Positions 48,980-59,306 of a stretch of 64,000 bases of DNA are shown one piece after another. Numbering within the stretch: the first letter of the stretch is position 1; the number at the start of each line of letters is the position of its first letter. A model generated the notes under the pieces. That model did not search any database and had not been told where the DNA came from. It saw nothing but the letters and a program-made list of their open reading frames with translations. This DNA comes from Chaenocephalus aceratus. Taxonomy: Eukaryota > Chordata > Actinopteri > Perciformes > Channichthyidae. The position numbers and the translations under genes are program-made. The stretch is taken from assembly GCA_023974075.1 (NCBI GenBank), contig CM043789.1, forward strand, positions 32,322,040 through 32,386,039, in the 5' to 3' direction.

Positions 48980-51900
48980 ATGTCTAACACCAAACTGCTG
49001 CATTTACGGACTTGTTTAACTGAACGCTTAACTACCACGGCCGTGGAGATATTTGGAGAAATAGAAACTATTGTGGAGTCTTACTACGAGGAAAACAAGC
49101 GCCTGCGGAATGTGCTCCACATGGTGCTCAACCCAGAGATAAAGCTGTCGAAAATAGGTTTGTCAATTTTGGTTACCTCGAACATAAACATTTTAACTGC
49201 CTAGATATGTGAAGTTAATGTGTCTGCATGAGCCTGCATATGAGATAAGACTGGTTAACTATAGCACGTGACGTAAACAATCGTTTAGGGACATTTTATA
49301 TGTGAAAGTGATGCCTCCACAGCAGTCTGTAGCTATCATACCTTAACACTTGATGTTACTGAGCGCTCCACAGTTGTTTTTTTATACTTATACTCATGCA
49401 CTTTACCCTAAATGTAACCCAACTCTTCTTATACCACTACTGCAAGGCACGTTTGATATAGCCCCTGGTATCACTGTTCTTTTGTGTCCATGACATGGAA
49501 GCTATTGAAAAGAGACTACTTAATACAAATTGAAATACATATGTATACCATTTTTTTTAAAAAGAAACACTCAAATCCAATAAAAGAGGTGTGTTTATTT
49601 TGTCCAGTGCTGTTATCTGGTATAGATGTGGGAGTCACTGACACATGACATGGACGCTAATTTGACTATTTAGCAAAAAATACTTAATTTTCATTACAGT
49701 ATTTGTAACAATATATGGACTAAAACCAAATATAAAGAAGTGTGTTCTTCTTGTCCAGTGTATGAATACAATGCTGCATTGATTTTGAGTCAATGGGTCA
49801 ATGTAATTTTTTATAAAAATAATTATTAAAAAAATCTTAAATTTATAGAAGCACTAAAATCCAATTAAAAGAGATGTGTGTTTTTAAATCATATCTGGTA
49901 ATTATTTGGAGACACTAGGTCACATGAGTTATGAAGAATATAAATACAACATTCAGTAAGACTGTTATTAAAAACACTGCATTAGAAGAGTGCTTGCTTC
50001 TCTCTCTGACTTTCTCTTTAATCCAAACCCCTGAAATAAAACCTCCAGAGTTAAGGTGTGTGGCATCAGTTACTGTGGCGATGTTGTCAGGTAAACGAGT
50101 GAAGAGGAGCACACCCCACAGGAAATGAAAACGACCAAAACGTCACAAAAACATGTAGTAAACATCTGATCATGATTAGACAAAGAATAAAGATTATAGC
50201 CAATTGAGAGGCAAAGTCCCTCCCTTTCCAGGGGACCTCCATGGGACCTTATTTCGGAAAAAGTATGTATTGAAGTCAATGGCGAGAGAAAGATTATCTT
50301 TCGATCCCGTTTGAATTGTGCCTTACACATAGGATGTTTGTCAATTTAAAAGATAATTTTGCAAGTCAAAAAAATCAAAATGTGTCGTAAAACTGTGAAG
50401 TAACACTTTTTTTTTTGTGTGAAACCGCTCCGTGAACTACATCTCCCGTCTCGCACCACACACCAAGACGGCCGTCACGTTGGCACATTTCACTTCTTTC
50501 TTTCAGAATGAGGCGAAAGGTATTAGTATAGTCTGGGCATGTTAAGAGCTGTACATACACAAAAGTGGAGTTAGTCGGTTCCGTAAGAGCCAGCATGCGG
50601 GACCGGGATTCTGGGATTTGTAGTCTTTCTAGTTGTGTATTTTTCATATATATCGTCGTATATATTTCAACAGTTTTACGACAAACTGTGACTTTTTTGA
50701 CATGGAAATTATTTTTTAAGATTGACAAACATCATATGTAATTCGTGGCACAATTCAAACGGGATCGAAAGATACGTTTTCTCTACCCATTGACTTCAAT
50801 ACATAATATTTCCGAAATAAGGTCCCATGGGTCGGAAGTAGATGGGCGGGACTTCGCCTCTCTATTGGTCTACATTTTTCATCTGTCTTGTAACTTTTCC
50901 GGTGTATACAAATAAAGACTGCTTCCGGAGGCGGGAACTGTGGCTATATAGGTTTTATACTCAAATTGAAGCAAAATATGGATTAGTATTAAATATTGTG
51001 TTTCCCCTTTCCCCCCACAATAGATGTTGGCCAATACGCTGGAGCCACACAGGTCAGAGAGCAGCCCTGTGAGCTGAGATCCAGACTGGAACAGGAAATA
51101 CTAGAACCGTTGCCCAAAAAACCTAAAGAAGAGCCAATTGAATATGACATAAGTCGGGTATCAGAACAACAACAAGGACTGGGAGAAGTGGATAACTGTA
51201 TAAGCACAGATTGTGTAAAATATGAAACAGAAGAAGAAGAAGACGAAGACGTAAGCATGCCCTGTATCACTGATCCATTCCACATAAAGGTGATTGAGTT
51301 CAGACCGGACTCATCAGGCACTCTCGAGTCTAGACGGGAGGAGAACTGCTCCCTGTCGGTCTCAAGTGCGATCACAGATAACCCACAGCTACACACAAGT
51401 GAACAAAGCACAAGTCAAAGTCTGGAACTTCAAAAATCTGACAAATTGTCAACTAAAAATGTAACGGTAAGCTTGTTTTGATGCCTTAGATGTTATTGTT
51501 CACGATTGTCCTAATGTTTTTCAATGTGATTGAGCATGGGGTACTTTTTGGAAGATTCTTTCTGTGTAGATTTTAAAATGTGTTTCAAAACTGCTACCGT
51601 CTTTTAACTCTAAACAAATCTACGTAATGGTACAAAAAAATAACCTGAACCCGAACCTTAGATTTGGCTCAATCAAGCCCAGCTTATTAACTGAGTACAC
51701 TTTCCATCTCTTTCCTAGTAATATTGACTGCCGAAACCATCTACACTCTTACTGAAACAAATAAGACTGCCACGATATGATGGATATATAGTAGGGATGC
51801 ACGATATTGGTTTTTTGAAACCGATACCGATAACTTCCTGCTTCTCAAGACCGATACCGATAACCGATAATAAAAAAAATGTACGCCACTAATTATTTTA

Positions 51901-52364
51901 ACACATTTTTTTCCTCGGCCGCCCCGTAGTTTCAGAGCGCATCGAGTTTAAAATACCATCTACAAGCTGATGCTGACAGCCCCGCTCCTGCCGCCCGCTT
52001 GTGGCAGACCACACTTCCACGGTCACCGGCAGGCACCGACTGGCCATCTGGAGGACCGGGAGGGTGTGTGTATGTGTGTGTGTGTGTGGCCCGAGCGAGC
52101 GAGACCTTACGTGCATTGTTGTTGTTAGCATCTGGTGCTAGCTAGCTGCGCTAACGGATATAAGGAGCTGTTTAAATGAAAACAGAGGAGCGACATTTCG
52201 CCACAACTGCACCGAGCACTTGACTTGATGCAGGAAGAGACAGCGGGACATTGTAGGAGAAGTCAGCACACTCAGCTCGGATACATGAACATGATTGCAG
52301 CTTCCAGGCAGCTCCGGTTCAAGCATATGCCTTCAGGTGCACATAACTCCAACACGCGCGTGCG

Positions 52365-52407
<43 letters not shown>

Positions 52408-54900
52408 TGTATTGTATTATTGTCTTCGTACGCTTTTAACACACCATCGTAGCGATGGCGATGTTTCAGGTGACTGATCAGGTTTGAAGTATTAGGGAGC
52501 GCTGGATTTGTGAAGAACTCCCCTCTTCCTAAACCACTAATACCACAGTACTGGCAAAACGGGAGGAGCCGAGTGAAAAACAAGCGCCCCTCATCCCAAT
52601 CCACCCACACCGCAGGATCTCTTTCCTTTTTTTTACCCAAAAAATATATTGTATATTATCGGGGCTATTAATACTGTTATCGGGTTTATCGGGATGACGT
52701 CATAATTCCTAATGTCGGAGCGATAATTATCGTGCATCCCTAATATATAGTAGTTTCTTTATTACATTACATTGCATTTAGCTGACGCTTTTATCCAAAG
52801 CGACTTACAATAAATGCATTCGACCAAGAAGATACAAATTGAAGAAAACAGAATCATATAAGTAAATCAGATTTCATAGAGCCAACACATTTCAAGTGCT
52901 ACTCAACTAGCTTTAGATAAGCCAGTCCTTTGTTAGTATACAAGTGCTTTGTTAGTAATTCTATTGCTCAAAGTGGAGTCAAAAGAGATGAGTTTTCAGC
53001 CTGCGCCGGAACATGTGTAAGCTATCTGCTGTCCTGATGTCAATGGGGAGCTCATTCCACCATTTTGAAGCCAAGATAGCAAACCCACGTGTTTTTGCTG
53101 ATGGGAACTTGGGTCCCCCTCGCAGCGAGGGTGCAGCGGGTCGTTTGGCCGATGCAGAGCGTAGTGCATGCGCTGGGGTGTACAGTTTAACCATGTCCTG
53201 GATGTAGGAAGGGCCAGATCCATTCGCAGCATGGTACGCTAGTACCAGTGTCTTGAAGTGGATTCTAGCAGTTACCGGAAGCCAGTGAAGTGAGCGGAGG
53301 AGCGGTGTGGTGTGGGAAAATGTTGGAAGGCGAGCCGACGAGCCGCTGCATTCTGGATGAGCTGCAGAGGTCGGATGGCACATGCAGGTAGACCAGCCAG
53401 GAGGGAGTTGCAGTAGTCTAGGCGTGAGATGACGAGAGCCTGGACCAGAAGCTGCGGCACTTTCTGGGTCAGCTGGGGACGCATCCTCCTGATGTTGTAA
53501 AGCGTGTATCTGCAGCAGCGGGTTGTAGCAGCGATGTTTGCAGTGAAGGACAGGTTGTTATCTAGGGTCACACCCAGATTCCTTGCAGTCTGAGTCGGGG
53601 AAACAACAGAGGGGCCGCCCGATGTTGATTGTTAGGTCAAGGGTGGGACACTCTTTATCAGAATATTAGTGTATACAAAAATCGTAAGGACTGTTATATA
53701 AGGTTTTGGTCATATTGCAAGCCTGCTTTGTTGCACCTTGCAAGTGTTTAAAGCATGAAGGCTATTAATGTTTTTTTTTCTTTCTACAAAATGGAAGAAG
53801 CAAAAGTTCACCCTGCAGAAAACCATGCTAGAATCACAGAGGTAAGAAAGTTACAACTCACATGACCTTACTTTTTATGTTTTTATTTATTACATAGCTA
53901 ATGATATTTACTAATTTCTTACAGGATGATGCCCCACATACCTGTCGTTGCTTCCCCAGTTGAGTGCCACTCCTTCTTGGAAAGGCTCACTGAAGCCTTC
54001 AAGGATTGTCCAGAAGACAAGAAGCCTCTGATAACCAAAATGGGCCTGACAAAGAATGTGGAATTAGTGGACTCTGCCTTTGGTCAAGTCCCTAAAGGTA
54101 GCCCCCTGTCCTACGTGTGCCCCGAGCCATCAAGTCGGGATTACAAGTCTTATGACGATGCCCCCCCTCGGCCACTGCTTCCCCTAGCTAACTACAGTCT
54201 TGATCCAATACCTGCTCTTCCTATCCTTGGTGCGAAGGAGCAGGAACACATGGACGTCATGCATATGACCTGGGAGGAAGCGCGCAATCTGGAGCAGTTC
54301 ACACGTGGACGTAAAGAGGAAGTCGAGGAGCTGCGAAATTTGCGCCTGACAAGCCGCTTCAGGGCGATCTGCAATCTTAAACGAGGAAGGAGCAATGCAG
54401 AGCACCTTGTATTCAAGATACAGAAGGCACTCCCTGAGGCCCCACAGATAGAGAAGGAAATGAGGCTGGAAGCACTTCGGGAGTACTGTAAGAAAATGTG
54501 TGTCAACTTTTCCACCTGTGGTTTGGTTGTCCAACCGAGTGCTCCGTGGCTAGGGGCGCTGCCTGACGGGTTGGTGTACGACCCCAAGGAGATGCCCAGT
54601 TACGGGCTGGTGCATATCAAAATGGTTAGCTTCCCTAGCTTCAATGAGTGCAAATTCCTTATCTGCCAAAACGGAGCCTTGCAACTAAAGAGGAACCACT
54701 CCACCTATTGGCAAATCCAAGGAGAGATGATGGTGACGGGCACCGAATGGTGTGACCTGTTGGTGTTCTCCAAAGGAGACATGTTGGTTCAACGCATCTA
54801 CCGAGACACGGCTATCATCAAGGTCATGAAGAAGAAGTTGGATGATTTTTTTTTCTATTACTACCTGCCATGTCTGTTTAAATCTGACGGCATTACTTGA
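48980..54900 (+). CDS. YqaJ-type nuclease-domain protein with teleost ZNF-like N-terminus
   Basis: Four exons, 48980-49157, 51024-51466, 53798-53841 and 53925-54900, join with matching phases to 546 residues. Exon 1 (LLHLRTCLTERLTTTAVEIF, then NPEIKLSKI) resembles the short N-terminal domain of many teleost zinc-finger genes, with the same split Asp at its end. Exon 2 is acidic (EEEEDED at mid-exon). Exon 4 holds a YqaJ/lambda-exonuclease-like domain: LTSRFRAIC, EALREY, PWLGALPDGLVYD (metal-binding Asp, residue 436), GLVHIK (451-454 region), then YWQIQGEMMVTGTEWCDLLV and MLVQRIYRD. The family's E-x-K is here H-I-K (H452, K454), so nuclease activity is doubtful. YqaJ-domain genes with this architecture are known as uncharacterised fish proteins; function not established. 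The third exon is inferred from phase and a strong polypyrimidine tract. Confidence 0.85.
50200..50868. mobile_element. fold-back element with about 190-bp inverted arms
   Basis: Left arm at about 50,200-50,395 (CCAATTGAGAGGCAAAG, later CTTTCGATCCCGTTTGAATT) and right arm at about 50,665-50,868 are inverted copies with scattered differences, separated by about 270 bp. Non-coding. It lies in intron 1 of the YqaJ-domain gene. Target duplication not clear. Confidence 0.8.
51792..52742 (-). mobile_element. ZBED-type hAT remnant in intron 2
   Basis: Ends TAGGGATGCACGATA and its inverted form, with perfect 8-bp duplication atatatag. A minus-strand frame at 52,272-52,640 encodes a BED-type zinc finger (PFCQYCG, then NTSNLISHLKHRH), the N-terminus of a hAT transposase; the rest is deleted. 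A CA array at 52,370-52,404 disrupts the frame. Confidence 0.92.
52370..52404. repeat. (CA)n microsatellite
   Basis: CA run inside the hAT remnant. Confidence 0.93.
52755..53600 (-). mobile_element. 5'-truncated L2-type LINE fragment
   Basis: Minus-strand frames (53,571-53,272 and 53,383-52,979) encode the reverse transcriptase C-terminus, with LVQALVISRLDYCNSLLAGL and LRSLHWLPVTARIHFKTL. The 3' end on this strand is TAAGTCGCTTTGGATAAAAG followed by ATGTAATG units. It is a different L2 subfamily from the copy at 18.9 kb. Located in intron 2 of the YqaJ-domain gene. Confidence 0.88.
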
Positions 54901-55977
54901 GCATCGTCATCCCATGCACTACTTGCTGTACCCCTTAGGTGATTGGTAGTGAGTTTAAGCAGATTGTATTTGGTTTGTTTTGTTTATCTGTTAGTTAGCA
55001 GGGATAAGAAAAAAAACGCCGATTAAATTCTAATGTAACTTGCACAAAAATATTTGTAATTAGTTTCAGTCAGGGAAGGAAGGTTGTGTTTTCACATTCA
55101 TGTATGTTTTTATTTAGGGACATTCCAAGAGACTGCTAATGCTAAGCTAATAAGTGGGAAATGTTGTTGCCGTTGTAAGCAGAACATGACTTGTTTAAAT
55201 GTGCGAAAATTAAAATGTGTTCATAAAAGCTTAATGATTTATTCTTTTAATGATTACTTTCTTTGCACTTCAAACTCCTTCACGACTCATGTCTTAACTT
55301 TTGAACAGCAGAAAGACAAATAAACAGAAACAATGGATATACTGAATATTCAAGGCCAAAACATTTAGACATCTTTTTGTTAATGATTAATCAGGAGAGT
55401 TGATTCATAATTTCATTTTACAATATGTTGTAATTTGCCTATTAATTAACTATTTTATTTGAAGTGTTGGTCATATTTATGTATGCATAGCCTACACAAA
55501 ATGTTAAAAATAGTTATCTTCCCCACTGTAACACAACAATTCTATTTAGTCCCTTTCATTGAATTTGTAAGCCACATTATTCAGCATGGAAGTGTCAAAA
55601 AGTGTATGTAGAATATAAAATTATTTTCTGCATATTGAAGACCAATATTTGAGTGAAATTCATAAGGCAATTTTGTAAATGCAATGTCAACAACAGTGCT
55701 GGCTCAGGTGTCCTCATGTCCTGTGCTCCTGTAGGGGGCGCTGTACCCCCTGGTGTGTCCTGTACGCTGTACGAGGTTGTGTGAGGTTCCTGCCGGACTG
55801 AGCTGGGTCTCTTCGGCTGGTAACATCCATGCTGGTAACAGGAGCGATGTTTTTTTTGCAGTTGGACTGAAGAACAAACAACATTTCTCGGCAGAAACGC
55901 TTTGTCATGTCTCAAACTTTCCCCGTGCGTGTTTGAGACAGCAGTCATTAGTCAGCAGCACACACAATTAGAATTGT
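54901..55977 (+). other. 3' flank of the YqaJ-domain gene
   Basis: AT-rich, probably 3'UTR at first; an AATAAA at 55,319-55,324 is a candidate polyadenylation signal. Open frames here show no domain. Confidence 0.5.
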
Positions 55978-56105
55978 TAGAGGTTTCTCAATACTCAAAT
56001 TTCCCCTCCTCGACTCCTCGGTCCTCCGGTAGTGACCCGGAAATGAATTTCAGCGCGCCATGTTGAAGGACATCTAATTTCTCTAAATGCACTTCGAGGA
56101 CCGAG

Positions 56106-57168
56106 GCTGCAGTCGAATAGTCCAAAGATCAGCTCCTAAGTTCTAACCCTATCGTCTATTCCTTGACCTCTGAGTGAAACGTCACGGGGTTAAGGGATAG
56201 TGGACAGGAGAATTCAAAAGGACTTAGGAGAAGAGACTGCGGTACTTTAGAGAATCCGAATGCACTTTCACTATCCAACGTGTTTATGATGCGCCAGCGG
56301 ACGTCATGAATGTGCGTCTGCTGCTGTGGGGGAACTATGGAAACTACAGTTCTCTATACAGCGGACTACAACATGGATGTTTAATAAGAACGAGGGACTA
56401 CTGTAAACTCATCTAGAGACTCTGCACCGTGCTCTGATGCTGCTGCTTTGCTTTATGAACGTGGACAACAGAGAAACATATTCTTCAGGACCAAAGTTGG
56501 AATTGAAATAAAAAAGGAAAGTGAAACTTATGCTCGTCACCCTCTCCCTCCGGTCCACATTAATACCAATGATCCCAATACGTATGATTGTATGACCTAA
56601 AGATCTTAAAATCAATACAAATGTATTTATTATAAACGTTAGTCCTTAACATCTATCACTGTGTATATCACCATTCAAACATCTTTCAAAAGGTGAACAA
56701 ACCCCACACAGCTCAGTAAAGACTGTGAAATGTTGACTTTATTTGATCATTTCAGTAAAAACTAACGTTCATATTTCTCTTTTTGATTATAATACTGATG
56801 AACGTTCAAAACAAAGCACTTTGGCAACTTACCACATACGTTTTAAAATGCTTAATAAGCACCGTAACTTTCATGATATCATTTCTCGGTCATAATCGGT
56901 TGTTTCCGTGAACGGACTGATGAGTGACGGCAAATGCTGCGGCTGCAAGGCATTGTGGGGCAGCATTTTAGCTTCCCCTGTCGGTTAGGGAGGTCCAGTG
57001 GTTCCTAAGCTAAAGGAGGTTATAAAGGAAGTTTGAAACCTCCTTTCCTATCATTCTCATCATTCTAGAGAAATCGAACGGTACTTATCATGGCTGCCAC
57101 TGAGGGACTTCCGGGTCATTTCAGTCCTTTAGGAAGGTTATAAGCTAAATGGACTATTCGACTTCAGC
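56106..57168. mobile_element. MITE nested in copy 1, 5-bp duplication
   Basis: Inverted ends GCTGCAGTCGAATAGTCC and the complement of GCTGAAGTCGAATAGTCC, flanked by ccgag on both sides; the intact host sequence (GACCGAGCATCGAG) is present in copy 2. Non-coding; superfamily not identified. Confidence 0.78.
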
Positions 57169-57571
57169 CCGAGCATCGAGCATCGAGGAGCTCTAACCGA
57201 GGAGACACTGATGCATCCTCCACGGCTCCTCCACGGATGCATTTCCGGGAACGGTGGAGGCGTGCTGCACGGCCGGACTTATCTCAGCCAATGACAGCTC
57301 TGCAATGCATCCCTTGGATATTATATTAGTAACTGCTTTCATGTGAGAACAACTGTGAAGTCCGTGCAGAAAGCAGAGCAGTGTGTAAAATATATATCAC
57401 TCAGTATAACAGGCCTACATTACTTTCTGTATTTGTATGCTGTAGTTTAGTATATCTACAAACAAAGAGTCGATATTTTTCTAAGACCATTTAGTGCTTC
57501 ACATAATAAAATACACAACGGCTGTAGCCTGATTATTCCTTAGGAGCATATGTGTGTGTGGTAGCCTAAAG

Positions 57572-58582
57572 TCAGGCCCACCTTAACCTGCCATCAGGCC
57601 CTGGGGCTTTGTAGGCCCCCTATTTAAACAACAAATGAAAGTCATTTATAGCCTCGGCAGGCTCTGTGATCGCACTTCTCCACTCTGCTCTACGCGCGCC
57701 TGGTCCAGATGAGTGACGTATCGGGCCTCCCTCATGTATTTGTCCGGTTGCCGTTGGCTCCCCTCCACGTAGCAAGTCCTCGTCGTCCTCTCCATCTCTT
57801 CCAACAGATAATGTCCCTCCTGTCTGTTCTTCCTCTCCCGCTACTCCATCGCCATCAGAACCAGACGGCCTACTTGGCTCCGAGGCCCCGCTGCCGCTCA
57901 GTACAGAACTCATCTGTCCTTCATCCTGGCCTACAGGTTTTAAATAACCTGTAGGCTTCGGCATGTTTTGTAATAGCTGCTTGTCTCGAAACTCCTTTTC
58001 CCTCAACAATTTCCTTTCCCGAGCGCCACTCTCAAACTTTTTCTTCTCAAACTTTTTCTCCTAAACAACCTTCATCTGTCACTCAATCACTCGCAATTTC
58101 AATAAGTCACATGTGAAACATATTTTCATTCTGATTGGCTGTTCAGTGGTGCCCACTGACTGTTACATCATGTTTGAGAAAAATCTCTGGAATCCATCGA
58201 TCTGATTGATTAGCGGAGCAAATGATCAAAATACTACGGAGGGAAGATATTTTGGTTTGGATTACTGGTCTGGGGGAAGCTCGTGTGTGTGTGTGTGTGT
58301 ATTGTGTTTGTTTCCCAGGGAAAACACTCACGAGAAACACAGGCTGTTGTTATGCCTGCTGTGACGTCAAGTTACTCTTCAAAAATATATTTATCGTGTG
58401 ATTTTGGAAATAAAAGTTTCATATTCTGAAAGCCAAGACTTTGTTTATTTAAATGTTTTTTAAAAACATCCGAAATAAAAAACGTTTTTTTAAAACACTT
58501 TTTTATTGGCTCATGATAGGCCCCTGATCTCCGTAGGCCCCTGGGCTTCAGCCCAGGTCAGCCCGTGCATTAAGGCGGCCCT
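57572..58582 (-). mobile_element. hAT-type remnant nested in copy 1
   Basis: Flanked by gcctaaag / gcctacag, an 8-bp duplication with one mismatch; host GTAGCCTACAG is intact in copy 3. Ends TCAGGCCCACCTTAACC and the complement of AGGGCCGCCTTAATGC. A minus-strand frame at about 58,060-57,620 begins KKFESGARERKLLREKEF and LLQNMPKPTGYL, like the N-terminus of TTF/ZMYM-type hAT transposases, then decays. Confidence 0.8.
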
Positions 58583-59160
58583 GCCTACAGTTTGCAGGTG
58601 TGTGTGTGGTACAGTGTGTAGGTGTGTGTTGTACAGTGCATAGATGCGGCGGACTGAGGGGTCTCAGTTGGTTTGGTGTCCTATGCTTACTTTTAATACT
58701 TGTACAACTTTTGGATCGTAATTTCAATTCCCCATTTCAGCGACCAGAGAGAGGGGGGGGTATATCCAGTCTCTGATTGTGTTACGTTATTATGAGAGTG
58801 CTCTCATACTTGTTTGATTCTGAAATTGTATATATTTATATAAATATATATGTGTGTGTATATGTCCGCATCTGTAGCCTGTTATTGTCTCATTATACCG
58901 CACTGTGAATGAATTAAAAGTAAATATATAAGTCATCATGAACACATCTGTCCATCTGTGCCTCCTGTCATCATTAATGGAGGACGTCTCTTTAAAATGA
59001 CCGCTCAGAGGAGAGGAGTTCTCATTTCTCTAACCGCCTGCTGCGTCCACTCCTCTCTCCTCGGTTCCCCTCCTCAGTCCTCCGCTCGCATCTCCTGTGG
59101 GCGGCACCAAGTCTCGAGGATAGGAGTCGAGGAGGGGACATTTGAGTATTGAGAAACCTC

Positions 59161-59306
59161 TATTCGTGTCCTCGTGCGTTGAAGATTAACCGGATGCAGT
59201 TGTTTTGAAATACCCAGCTGGCTGCTCTCTCTCAGACACAAACAGTCGCTTCTCGTCTCGTCGAGCCCGTGTCCCTGCTTTCACACCACCTTTTATTTTT
59301 GTGAAA
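59161..59306 (+). promoter_or_regulatory. slc48a1 5'UTR/promoter remnant
   Basis: Just 146 bp lie between the end of copy 1 and the slc48a1 start codon. It includes CTCTCTCTCAGACACAAAC and no evident TATA box. The transcription start must be here or within the transposon. Confidence 0.45.

Larger units (their letters stand above)
55980..59160. mobile_element. GAGGA-rich element, copy 1, with two nested insertions
   Basis: Ends GAGGTTTCTCAATACTC and its exact inverted form GAGTATTGAGAAACCTC, each bordered by TA. The element's own sequence is 55,980-56,105, 57,169-57,571 and 58,583-59,160; the rest is later insertions. Its end variant (GAGGTTTC) differs from that of copies 2 and 4 (GGGCCCTTTC), defining two end types in one family. 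Confidence 0.85.

Noticed and set aside
52979..53571. Minus-strand frames as a host gene
   Set aside because: Same reason: L2-type LINE fragment with the GTCGCTTTGG tail.
53791..53841. Start codon ATGGAAGAAGC as the beginning of a separate gene
   Set aside because: Reading from this ATG leaves the frame of the next exon; using AG at 53,796-53,797 as acceptor gives phases that fit both neighbours.
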